From Muribaculaceae bacterium (GTDB lineage: Bacteria > Bacteroidota > Bacteroidia > Bacteroidales > Muribaculaceae), in contig JAFYYI010000066.1 in assembly GCA_017557665.1 (NCBI GenBank), positions 11,131 to 75,130 on the forward strand: 64,000 nucleotides of DNA. Reading direction: 5' to 3'. A program made the position numbers and the translations under genes. Position 1 is the stretch's first letter; the number at the start of each line of letters is the position of its first letter. This document shows positions 23,491-31,718 of this stretch, one piece after another. The notes under the pieces are model-generated. The model did no database searches, was not told where the DNA came from, and was given only the letters and a program-made list of their open reading frames with translations.

Positions 23491-24460
23491 TGGTTTTCTT
23501 GATTAAATAGTTGTCTAATATCACTAATGCTGCCATAGCCTCAACAATGGGCACGGCACGCGGCAACACACAGGCGTCGTGGCGGCCACGTGGCTGCAAC
23601 GTCACGGGATTGCCGTCACGGTCGATGGTGGACACCGGACGCATGAGCGTGGGCACGGGCTTGAAGGCCATGCGCATCACGATGTCCTCTCCATTGCTGA
23701 TGCCGCCCTGGATTCCTCCCGAATGGTTGGTTCTGGTGCCGATGGTGCCGTCAGCTCGCTTTTCAAACAGGTCCATCACCTCGCTGCCACGCATGCCGGC
23801 CATATCAAAACCATCACCATATTCAAAGCCATGAACCGACGGGATGCTCATCATTGCCGCCGCAAGTTGGGCATGGAGTTTGCCAAAGATCGGCTCACCA
23901 AGGCCTGCTGGCACGCCCTTGACGACGCACGTGATGATGCCGCCCAGGGTATCGCCTTTGGCAATCACCTGTTCCAATTCATCAATATCCACTGGCGAAG
24001 CCTTAGCCTCCAACGTGATACCCAAGCGATTCAACGCCTGAATTGCCAAGCCGCCAGCGACCACCCGGGCCACGGTTTCGCGCGCCGAGGCTCTGCCACC
24101 GCCACGCGAGTCACGAATTCCGTACTTCGCCTCCCACGTGTAATCAGCGTGGTTGGGACGATAACACCGGGCTATATCCTCATAGTCGGCACTGCGGGCA
24201 TCGGTGTTGCGTATGATGAAACCGATGGGCGTGCCCAGGGTCTTGCCCTGCCAGATGCCCGAGAGCACCTCTACCCTATCCTGTTCCGCACGACTGCTGC
24301 TGCCTGCGGTTTGTCCCGCACGCCGTCGGTCCACAAAGCGCTGCAATTCATCGAGGTCAATGTCCACACCGGCAGGCATGCCGTCAAGCACGCCACCCAT
24401 GGCGGGCCCGTGTGACTCACCAAAGGTGGTGAGTGTCAATATCTTGCCTATTGTATTCAT
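23480..24460 (-). CDS. aroC: chorismate synthase
   Basis: Converts EPSP to chorismate, the last step of the shikimate pathway, using reduced FMN. The 326-residue product has all family signatures: GESHGPAMGGVLDGMPAG near the N-terminus, DSRGGGRASARETVARV in the middle and RGRHDACVLPRAVPIVEAM near the end. It is slightly short against the usual 350-360 residues but intact. It overlaps the ybaK stop by 4 nt and the thioesterase start by 11 nt. Confidence 0.98.
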   Translation of the reverse strand: MNTIGKILTLTTFGESHGPAMGGVLDGMPAGVDIDLDELQRFVDRRRAGQTAGSSSRAEQDRVEVLSGIWQGKTLGTPIGFIIRNTDARSADYEDIARCYRPNHADYTWEAKYGIRDSRGGGRASARETVARVVAGGLAIQALNRLGITLEAKASPVDIDELEQVIAKGDTLGGIITCVVKGVPAGLGEPIFGKLHAQLAAAMMSIPSVHGFEYGDGFDMAGMRGSEVMDLFEKRADGTIGTRTNHSGGIQGGISNGEDIVMRMAFKPVPTLMRPVSTIDRDGNPVTLQPRGRHDACVLPRAVPIVEAMAALVILDNYLIKKTNEL

Positions 24461-24948
24461 TCGGTCTTTGCGGCTATCAGGTCAACGGTTTCGGCACCCA
24501 CAAACTCCACAAGCGCCTGCGGGTCTATCTTGAACTGCAGGCCTCGTACGCCGGCACTCACATAGATGTAGTCATACAGGATGCAGGTCTCGTCAATATA
24601 AGTGGGAAAAGGCTTTTTCATACCCACGGGCGAGCATCCGCCACGAATGTAACCCGTGGTGGGCAGCAATTCCTTCATGGGAATGAGGTCCACCTTCTTG
24701 TTACCCGACACCTTGGCCGCCTTTTTCAAGTCCACCTCCTCGGCTCCGGGAATGACACAGACAAGATGCCCCGTCTTGTCGCCCTGCAGAATGAGCGTCT
24801 TGAACACCTGATCGATATTCTCGCCCAACTGGTCGGCGATGTGCTGAGCCCCCAAGTCGGTCTCGTCCACCTCGTAGGGGATGAGTTCATAGGAAACTGC
24901 TGCGGCATCCAACAGGCGGGCGGCATTGGTTTTGGTGATTTTTTTCAT
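24457..24948 (-). CDS. ybaK: YbaK/EbsC-type Cys-tRNA deacylase
   Basis: 163 residues from the ATG at 24948 (MKKITKTNAARLL). It contains the YbaK features VFKTLILQGDK near residue 48, the lysine-bearing KKVDLIPMKEL, and RGGCSPVGMKK. These proteins hydrolyse Cys-tRNA(Pro) made by mischarging. Upstream codons to 24993 are rejected because a TAACTTTG box lies there (reverse strand, 24976-24969). First gene of ybaK-aroC-thioesterase. Confidence 0.95.
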   Translation of the reverse strand: MKKITKTNAARLLDAAAVSYELIPYEVDETDLGAQHIADQLGENIDQVFKTLILQGDKTGHLVCVIPGAEEVDLKKAAKVSGNKKVDLIPMKELLPTTGYIRGGCSPVGMKKPFPTYIDETCILYDYIYVSAGVRGLQFKIDPQALVEFVGAETVDLIAAKTE

Positions 24949-24953
24949 CGTTT

Positions 24954-24985
24954 TTTGTCTTAATGGCGCAAAGTTACTACTTTTG
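24954..24985. promoter_or_regulatory. back-to-back divergent promoters of ybaK and the thioredoxin-like gene
   Basis: On +, TTTG at 24954-24957 and TACTTTTG at 24978-24985 (20-nt spacing) serve the gene at 25024. On -, TAACTTTG at 24976-24969 serves ybaK. The two -7 boxes are 1 bp apart, so polymerase binding should be mutually exclusive. Confidence 0.75.
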
Positions 24986-25023
24986 CACGACAAATAAAAA
25001 TCATTTTACACAGAATAGACCAA

Positions 25024-26313
25024 ATGAAGAAACTCATTTTCACCGTTATCATCACCATCGCCGCATGGTGCTGTGTCCAGGCGCAATCATCGCCTGCTCC
25101 CGAGAAATATGCCGAACTGCTCGACCAGATTGGACAACTCGACCAGACACGAGCAGAGTTCCTGATGCAAGCCACCATGGAGACCCTCATTGATAATCCT
25201 AAGGGCTACCGCCAGATGATGGAACTCGCCGAGAAACGCTTCAGCGACCCTGCCGACCCTCTTCACAACGAGGGACTGTATATGCTCGTACTCAAGCATG
25301 CCACCGAGAAATATGTGCTCAGCGGAGCCGAGATAGAGAGACAGCGTCTGCTGCTCGAGGGTGCCAAGAAGAACATGATCGGCTCAACCGCCGTCGACTT
25401 TGATTATGTCACCCCTGGCGACAAGACCGTCCACCACCTCAAGGACCTGAAGGCCGACTATATCCTCGTCTATTTCAACAATCCTGACTGTGAGTCATGT
25501 GAGCTCGTCAAGGAGCGCCTGTCCCAGAATGAATTGATCAACCAGCTTGTCAAAGACAAGAAACTCATCGTGCTCGGCATCTACCCCTATGATGACCAGA
25601 AGTTGTGGAAGAAGGCCAAGTATCCCAAAATGATGATCAACGGCTGGAACCAGAGCCGCCAGATTGAGTATAACGAGCTGTATGACCTGCCCACCCTGCC
25701 CTGCTTCTACCTGCTGGACAAGGACTACACGGTGCTCGTCAAGAACGAGGGCAGCCTCAATAAGGTGGAAGCCAAACTCAAGAGCCTGACCAATCCACAG
25801 GTGGAAGCCCCCACAGCCCAAGGCGCAGCGCCCAAAACTATAGACCCTCAAAAGAAGGCTGAAATGCAGAAGGAGCTCAGCAAGAAGGTCGATGCCCAAA
25901 AGCCCAATGCCCAACAGCAGCAACAGTCCAAACAAACACAGGCTGAGCAACCAAGAGTAAAACCCACCTTCATTCCGGCCCCTGCCGATGATCCGAATGC
26001 CATCACGAGCGAACAGGTCCTCAACCACGTGCTCAACAACCAGAGCCAGGAACTCTATGGCCTGTTGTCGGACAAAGTCAAGGGTCAAGTACAGCCCGCC
26101 ATGTTGGAGAACATTTTGACTCAGGTTGAGTCAAAAGCCGGTAAATACCAGAGCCATGAGGCATGGGAAATCCAAGAAGCCCAAGGCATGAAGGCCTATA
26201 TCTCGGTGCTCACCTTCGAGAACGTCCGCCTGGGTCTGATTATCCTCTATGACGAGGTGGGCAAAGTGATCGGTTTCAACTTCGCTCCTGCCCAAGCCAT
26301 CGGCAAGGAGTAA
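25024..26313 (+). CDS. exported thioredoxin-like protein with a C-terminal DUF3887-like domain
   Basis: 429 residues with a signal peptide (cleavage near VQAQ). An alpha-helical DUF5106-like segment (to about residue 130) leads into a thioredoxin fold with the redox motif CESC in NNPDCESCELV and the cis-proline region LPTLPCFYLLD. A low-complexity linker rich in Q, K and A follows (about residues 265-325). A compact C-terminal domain (YGLLSDKVKGQ ... GKVIGFNFAPA) resembles DUF3887. Probably a periplasmic redox protein, perhaps tethered. The fusion across a Q-rich linker is the unusual feature. Confidence 0.82.
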   Translation: MKKLIFTVIITIAAWCCVQAQSSPAPEKYAELLDQIGQLDQTRAEFLMQATMETLIDNPKGYRQMMELAEKRFSDPADPLHNEGLYMLVLKHATEKYVLSGAEIERQRLLLEGAKKNMIGSTAVDFDYVTPGDKTVHHLKDLKADYILVYFNNPDCESCELVKERLSQNELINQLVKDKKLIVLGIYPYDDQKLWKKAKYPKMMINGWNQSRQIEYNELYDLPTLPCFYLLDKDYTVLVKNEGSLNKVEAKLKSLTNPQVEAPTAQGAAPKTIDPQKKAEMQKELSKKVDAQKPNAQQQQQSKQTQAEQPRVKPTFIPAPADDPNAITSEQVLNHVLNNQSQELYGLLSDKVKGQVQPAMLENILTQVESKAGKYQSHEAWEIQEAQGMKAYISVLTFENVRLGLIILYDEVGKVIGFNFAPAQAIGKE

Positions 26314-26353
26314 GAACAGAGAACAGCATTTAATGAGCCAGCGGCTCGCCATA

Positions 26354-26399
26354 CAAGAACACGCAACTCAACGGATTCCGAGAGTTGCGTGTTCTGTTT
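26354..26399. terminator. shared terminator between the convergent thioredoxin-like and TPR genes
   Basis: AGAACACGCAACTC / GAGTTGCGTGTTCT, a 14-bp perfect stem followed by GTTT on the + strand. Confidence 0.85.
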
Positions 26400-26417
26400 G
26401 ACATGCATACAGAAGCT

Positions 26418-28505
26418 TCAACGTGTCATGCGCTTGAGGATGTTGTAGCTGGGGAGGACTCCGAGTTCGCCGGCCTTACTCAGGTCGTTGACGCCCTGAG
26501 CCTTGTTACCCATGCGCAGGTACATCAGGCCACGGTTATAATAGGCCTCGGCCAGGTCAGGTTTCAGCTCGATGGCGGTGCTGTAGCAGCTGATTGCACT
26601 GGTGAAGTCCCCTTGCAGCATATAGAGGTTACCCTTGTTGTAATAGGCATACACATTATTGGGCGACAACTTGATGACCTGATCCAGGTCACTCATCATC
26701 ATGTCGAGTTGGGTGACGTCCTGGCGCATTCGCAGCATAGCATGAGACTTGGCATCGGGCGCACCTGTTACCCATTCGTCAGATTCCGCGTCACGCGCCT
26801 GGTCCATGCGATAATGGATGTTACGGGCGTCGGCTCGCAGGATGTAGGCCAGGGTGAAATCGGGACTCTTCGAGATAGCGCTATCGGCATCGGTGATGGC
26901 AGCGTCGCAATTCTTGACCATCAGGTACTCCATTCCCCTGGCGAAGTAATCCACCGAACGGGGTTTGGCGCTGGTCAACAAGCTGTTATAGTACTCGATG
27001 TTGCCAAAATGACGCTGGATTTCCTCCTCGCTCAACGGTGTTTCTCCATTGGCAAGGGTCAGTTTACCCGGCAGCAGACGTGAATCATTGATATCGCCGA
27101 TTTCACGAATGTAATGGGTCTTGCTATTCAGTTTATTGTCCTGCTCGTAATAGGAGAGCGTGAACATGGGCAATGGCTCAACCTCGATGTTGTCATTCTG
27201 GACGTGGCCGCGCTGGCGGTTGGCATACTCGGGCTTGACGGGATCGGTATCGGTGACCGTGAGCAGAGTGTTGAAGCGGTTCATGATGTCCTCGGCGGTC
27301 TCTGGCTCGTCCTCTCCGCTCAAGGCACGCTGCTCGGCCTTCTTGATGGCTGCGGTCGCTTCGATTTCGGCAGGATCGAAGTTCGATACATGCGTCTTGT
27401 TGCGGCGGAAAATCGCCATCGCCTTCTCATAGTCGGCCTCACTGCCCTTGTTGTCGCCCATGCGGCGCTTTGCCTCACCGCGCGCCATGTAACCCGCCTC
27501 GAAGTTGGGGTACTTCTTCAGGATGGCGGTGAAGTCGGCCACGGCCTCGCGATACTGACGCGTTCGCATGTGCAACAGCGCCCTGTTATACAGAGCCATG
27601 AAGTTTGACGGGTTGTTTTCGAGCACAAAGGTAAAGTCGCTGATGGCCTTGTTGTTGTCCCCCACTTCGGCACGCAGCAGACCACGGTTGAAATGCGCCT
27701 CTTGGCTGGCCGGATCGAGGACGATGGCATAGTCATAGTCGGCCATAGCCCCGAAATAGTCGTCGAGGTTATATTTCATGTAGGCACGGTTGATAAAATA
27801 GCCCGCGTAACGAGGTTCCAGCATGATGGCACTGTCCATATCGGCAAGAGCGCTCTCAAAGTCGTGGAGGGAACGCGTGGCGATCTCAGCTCGCATGACA
27901 TAGGCACTGGCGTTTTTCTTGCTCAAGGCGATGCCGTGATTCAGGTTGTCCAGGGCGGCTGTCGTGTCCTTGCGCGCCAGGTTCATCTGAGCCAGACCGA
28001 TGTAGGCACGGTCGTTGCGACGGTCAAGCGACAGCAGGCGTTCAAAGGTCTGCTGCGCCTCGTCGTAGTTCTTCAGGGCTGTCTGGCACACAGCACGGTT
28101 GATGAGCAGGTTCTTGTCCTCGGGCATCAGGTTCAAGCCCGCGTCATAGTCCTCGACAGCGCCGGCATAGTTACCCAGATTTTGACGCGACACACCGCGC
28201 ACCTGATAGGCATCAACAATGAACGGGTTGCGCTCAATCGCCATTCCGGCGTCCTGCTCGGCACCCTGATAATCCTCTAGACTGATCTTGGCTACCGAAC
28301 GATAGAAATAAGGCTCTGCGAGAAACGGCTTGGCCTTAATCGCCTGGTTAAAATATTGGATAGCAAGGATGTAGTCCTCAAAGTAGAGAGCATTGCGACC
28401 AATGTTCACCACCTGGTCGGTGTTGATTTGTGCGTGAGCGCCCATCGTTGCCGCCAGCAAAACCAGCAGCAACGTCAATCGGCGATATATCGTCTTTACC
28501 TTCAT
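26418..28505 (-). CDS. exported tetratricopeptide-repeat protein, 695 residues
   Basis: A signal peptide (LLLVLLAATMGAHAQ) is followed by a long tandem of about ten TPR units, each with the A-Y-x-x-R-G pattern (AEPYFYRS, VDAYQVRGVS, NRAYIGLAQM, AEAYYNRGLMYLRMG). A less regular segment near residues 370-500 contains EDEPETAEDIM. It probably serves as a periplasmic scaffold for protein-protein contact. TACTTTTG on the reverse strand (28532-28525) is its promoter. Confidence 0.9.
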   Translation of the reverse strand: MKVKTIYRRLTLLLVLLAATMGAHAQINTDQVVNIGRNALYFEDYILAIQYFNQAIKAKPFLAEPYFYRSVAKISLEDYQGAEQDAGMAIERNPFIVDAYQVRGVSRQNLGNYAGAVEDYDAGLNLMPEDKNLLINRAVCQTALKNYDEAQQTFERLLSLDRRNDRAYIGLAQMNLARKDTTAALDNLNHGIALSKKNASAYVMRAEIATRSLHDFESALADMDSAIMLEPRYAGYFINRAYMKYNLDDYFGAMADYDYAIVLDPASQEAHFNRGLLRAEVGDNNKAISDFTFVLENNPSNFMALYNRALLHMRTRQYREAVADFTAILKKYPNFEAGYMARGEAKRRMGDNKGSEADYEKAMAIFRRNKTHVSNFDPAEIEATAAIKKAEQRALSGEDEPETAEDIMNRFNTLLTVTDTDPVKPEYANRQRGHVQNDNIEVEPLPMFTLSYYEQDNKLNSKTHYIREIGDINDSRLLPGKLTLANGETPLSEEEIQRHFGNIEYYNSLLTSAKPRSVDYFARGMEYLMVKNCDAAITDADSAISKSPDFTLAYILRADARNIHYRMDQARDAESDEWVTGAPDAKSHAMLRMRQDVTQLDMMMSDLDQVIKLSPNNVYAYYNKGNLYMLQGDFTSAISCYSTAIELKPDLAEAYYNRGLMYLRMGNKAQGVNDLSKAGELGVLPSYNILKRMTR

Positions 28506-28621
28506 TTTTGCGATATTATAACGGCAAAAGTAGAAGAAAATTTCTCAATGGCCAAAAAACACCGCCAGGTGTCCTGTTTTTTCACATTTAATGGCATTAT
28601 TTCTTAAAAACGTCTAAAGGA

Positions 28622-28653
28622 TTTGGCATTTCGTTCAACTTATATTACTTTTG
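28622..28653 (+). promoter_or_regulatory. canonical promoter of the META-domain gene
   Basis: TTTG at 28622-28625, 20-nt spacer, TACTTTTG at 28646-28653. Confidence 0.8.
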
Positions 28654-28685
28654 AAGTTTGAAACCAATAAAACGGAAACTACAAA

Positions 28686-29552
28686 ATGAGAAAATATATT
28701 GTTTTAAGCCTCTTGATTGCCATGCTGGTGGCGCCTGTCACGCTGGATGCGCACAAGAAGAAAGACAAGAAACTGGAGAAACATCGCGTGACTGTCGATA
28801 ATGTTGTCTCGGATGTTGACCAGCCGATGCGCGAAGTCACCATCACCGATCCCGCCAAGCAGCTATATGGTGAATGGGACATCGTGAGCCTGCGCAAGAA
28901 GTCGGTCTTCACCCTGGAACGGGCTTATCTGTATCTGGATTTTGCCGGGGGCAACAAGGTGTATGGCAACAACGGCTGCAACACCATCAACGGCACGTTC
29001 CAATTGAATGGGAACAACCTGAAATTCGGCGACTTCATCACCAGCTCAGAATCATGCCAAAACGTGACCCACGAAAGGACCATCATGAATGCCCTGAGCG
29101 ATGTGCGCCGCTACAAGTTGGAGGCACAATACAATGCCCAGTATCTCAATCTGATCAACTCCAAGGGTGCAGTCATCATGGTGCTGAAGCGTCACAACCT
29201 TGACGCCATGAACGGCGCCTGGCTTGTCAAGGAAATCAACAGCGAGAATGTCAGTGAGATGAACATGCGCGTTGTCGTTGACGCCGTGATGCAGACCATC
29301 CATGGCGACACCGGGTGCAACATCATCAACGGCATCATCACCCTTGACCCGACCAAGGACATGGCCATCCAATTCGAGGACCTCCACTCCAGTGAGTACC
29401 TGTGTGAAGACATCGAGAACGAGACAGCCCTGCTGTTGGCCCTAGAAAGCACCGAGTCGTGCAAGCGCATCAACCAAAACGAGATGGCACTGCTCGACAA
29501 CAAGGGCAGTATCGTCATCGTGCTTCAACGCCTCAACCTGCGCAAAAATTAG
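28686..29552 (+). CDS. exported protein with two META (HslJ-like) domains
   Basis: 288 residues with a signal peptide. Two copies of the META fold are seen: the first around residues 60-165 (YGEWDIVSLRKK ... YGNNGCNTINGTFQ), the second around 175-285 (NGAWLVKEIN ... HGDTGCNIINGII). The GCN-INGxY motif is the META signature. E. coli HslJ is a heat-inducible outer-membrane lipoprotein; the role here is unknown but envelope-associated. A lysine-rich stretch (HKKKDKKLEKH) follows the signal peptide. Confidence 0.88.
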   Translation: MRKYIVLSLLIAMLVAPVTLDAHKKKDKKLEKHRVTVDNVVSDVDQPMREVTITDPAKQLYGEWDIVSLRKKSVFTLERAYLYLDFAGGNKVYGNNGCNTINGTFQLNGNNLKFGDFITSSESCQNVTHERTIMNALSDVRRYKLEAQYNAQYLNLINSKGAVIMVLKRHNLDAMNGAWLVKEINSENVSEMNMRVVVDAVMQTIHGDTGCNIINGIITLDPTKDMAIQFEDLHSSEYLCEDIENETALLLALESTESCKRINQNEMALLDNKGSIVIVLQRLNLRKN

Positions 29553-29565
29553 CACCACGATTACC

Positions 29566-29632
29566 AACAAAACAGCAACTGGACAATCTGATGGCAACAA
29601 CGCCTCTCAAGATTGTCCAGTTGCTGTTTTAC
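29566..29632. terminator. strong bidirectional terminator between convergent genes
   Basis: A 20-21 bp perfect inverted repeat, ACAGCAACTGGACAATCT and its complement, separated by about 24 nt and bounded by A- and T-rich ends. Confidence 0.9.
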
Positions 29633-29648
29633 GACCCTGAAAATCACC

Positions 29649-31619
29649 TTAGTGATTCAGGCGCTTGACGGTGGTGCGGGTGCCGTCGCTGTGGGTGGTG
29701 ACCACGATGTTCACACCATCTTGCGGTGTTTCGCTGACCACACCAGCCGGGCTGACATACTTCCTGTCGACAACCTGCTTGTCGGTCATCGTCTCGTCGA
29801 TGCCGGCACACTCGATGATTGCGAGGGGATGCAGGGTGTAGTTGGTGTAATAGTCCTCGTCGGTGGAATGGATGCGACGAATCGTAGCATTTTCATCCCA
29901 CGGCTCGTCGAGCGTGAAGACACACAAGAGGCCATAGTTGAAGCCTTCCTTCTGCGCCATCTCGGCTTCCAGGGCGGGGGCATAGTCAAAGGCCAGTTTC
30001 ACCATCACAGTATCCTGCTCGCTGCACAGATAAGGCACGCCATCCTGATAGTGGAAGTAGCCGTCGGCACGTCCCACCTCGTTACCCAGGGCGGTGATGT
30101 AATCCTCACACAGGTTGTAGCGGAACAACGTCAACTCGGGTAATTCAGGCATCTCAAGAGGTGCCGGCTTGCCGTTGAGCACAAGTCGAGGATTGGTCAG
30201 GCGGTCGGCCAGGATGCCCTTGACAGTGCCCGGTTCAATAACCTGCATGTCGGCGAAGCTGTTAAACAGTTCCTCGTTATCGCCACAGTCCAATGCAATC
30301 CAGTCAGGATACCAAGCCATCCATTCGGCATAGCCCCAATCGGCATAAATGTCATAATAGATTTCATCGACATTGTCGGTCACAAAGACGAGTTTGTGCT
30401 CGTCGGCATCCACAGCAGCAGCGATATAGAGCGTGTCGTTGAGTTTATACTGCTGACCGTCCTCTCCGCCATAGACCACCTTCCACAGGCGTGTGCCGGG
30501 GTCGGCAGTAATGGCAATCGGATACAATTCAACCGTGCCGTTATAGAGCGTCAACATGCCTTCGATACCATATAATTCGGTGTCATCGGCCTCGGGATAA
30601 TCGATACCGAACTTGTTGAAACCCGCCATCGATGACTCAATTGAGTTGCCATCATCATCAGTTTCTGTGCAACTAATTGTGAAGTTGCCGTGCTCGTCAA
30701 TCGCGCTCAAGTGCACGCCCTCGAGATAAACCTTATAGTTCTCCCATCCTGCTTCAGGATTGCTGATGAAAAACAAGAAACCTGTCACGTCGAACGGAGA
30801 AAAGTAGTCCTCGTCAAGAATCGTTTTGGGATTGGCGAAATGAGCCGGTTCGCCCACTTCGACCAGTCCCTTATAGGTCTTCTTCACGCCCGTCCAACCT
30901 GCGGGGATAACAGCACCCAACTGATATTCCTTGCCCGTGTCGCCGTAGATGAGACCAGCAAAAGCCTCTCCTTCAGCATCGAGTTGCATCACCCACAGAT
31001 ACTCGTTCCACTGGTAGTTGACATACATGTCGGTAGTGAACTGGAAGGCGGTGCCGTCCTCCAGCGCTGACAGGTGGTTGAGCGAGTCAAGTTTGGTGAT
31101 GTTGGGGTCGATGGGATCCTCGGGGTCAGGGTCAACAGGGCCGTCACCGCTGGTGGTCACCACGACGCTCGACAGTTGGGCGTTCTTGGAGCCGTAGTGG
31201 GTGAATGTCACCGACGAGGCATTGCCTGTCCAGCTGCCCACGGCGCCTGTGACGACGTAGTCGCCGACGCTGGCCAGCAAGTCAAAGTTAGACGTGTTGG
31301 CGGCATTGACAGTGATGCCTGTGATACTGCCCTCGGCCACGCTAAAAGTGATGGAACCGTCAACATAGATGCGCAGCGTGTAGCTGCCCTGGGAATTCCA
31401 GATGCGCGTCTCGGTTGCGCCATCGGTAGCCGACAGCGTAACACCATCCACAGTCACCGGACCTGCCTGTGACAGGTTGGTCCCGGCACTCTGGGCCGGC
31501 ACTGCATAGCCCATGGCGGTAATCCCCTCGGCTGTCGAGAAGTCAAAGGTCACTTCGGCAGCCTGTAATACAGAAAAGGCCCAAAAGGCCATCAAGAGAA
31601 ATGAGTAAATACGATTCAT
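29649..31619 (-). CDS. large secreted protein with a C-terminal Bacteroidales sorting-like module
   Basis: 656 residues from MNRIYSFLLMAFW (ATG 31619), with a signal peptide ending near VLQAA. The N-terminal 150 residues look like a beta-sandwich (VTFDFSTAEGI, IWNSQGSYTLRIYVDG); an acidic linker follows (DGPVDPDPEDPIDPN). The central part has repeated beta-rich segments. The end, YVSPAGVVSETPQDGVNIVVTTHSDGT, matches the C-terminal module (Y-x-P/L-x-G-x-x...P-x-x-G-x-x-I) found on many exported Bacteroidales proteins. No enzymatic motif was recognised. Confidence 0.8.
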   Translation of the reverse strand: MNRIYSFLLMAFWAFSVLQAAEVTFDFSTAEGITAMGYAVPAQSAGTNLSQAGPVTVDGVTLSATDGATETRIWNSQGSYTLRIYVDGSITFSVAEGSITGITVNAANTSNFDLLASVGDYVVTGAVGSWTGNASSVTFTHYGSKNAQLSSVVVTTSGDGPVDPDPEDPIDPNITKLDSLNHLSALEDGTAFQFTTDMYVNYQWNEYLWVMQLDAEGEAFAGLIYGDTGKEYQLGAVIPAGWTGVKKTYKGLVEVGEPAHFANPKTILDEDYFSPFDVTGFLFFISNPEAGWENYKVYLEGVHLSAIDEHGNFTISCTETDDDGNSIESSMAGFNKFGIDYPEADDTELYGIEGMLTLYNGTVELYPIAITADPGTRLWKVVYGGEDGQQYKLNDTLYIAAAVDADEHKLVFVTDNVDEIYYDIYADWGYAEWMAWYPDWIALDCGDNEELFNSFADMQVIEPGTVKGILADRLTNPRLVLNGKPAPLEMPELPELTLFRYNLCEDYITALGNEVGRADGYFHYQDGVPYLCSEQDTVMVKLAFDYAPALEAEMAQKEGFNYGLLCVFTLDEPWDENATIRRIHSTDEDYYTNYTLHPLAIIECAGIDETMTDKQVVDRKYVSPAGVVSETPQDGVNIVVTTHSDGTRTTVKRLNH

Positions 31620-31718
31620 TTTGCACATTAATATTTTATAGCACAAAATTACTGCCAATAACTGTAATAAGTGCAACAATGAACCGAAAAAAGTTATCAA
31701 CAAGCCCCTTTTTTATCC

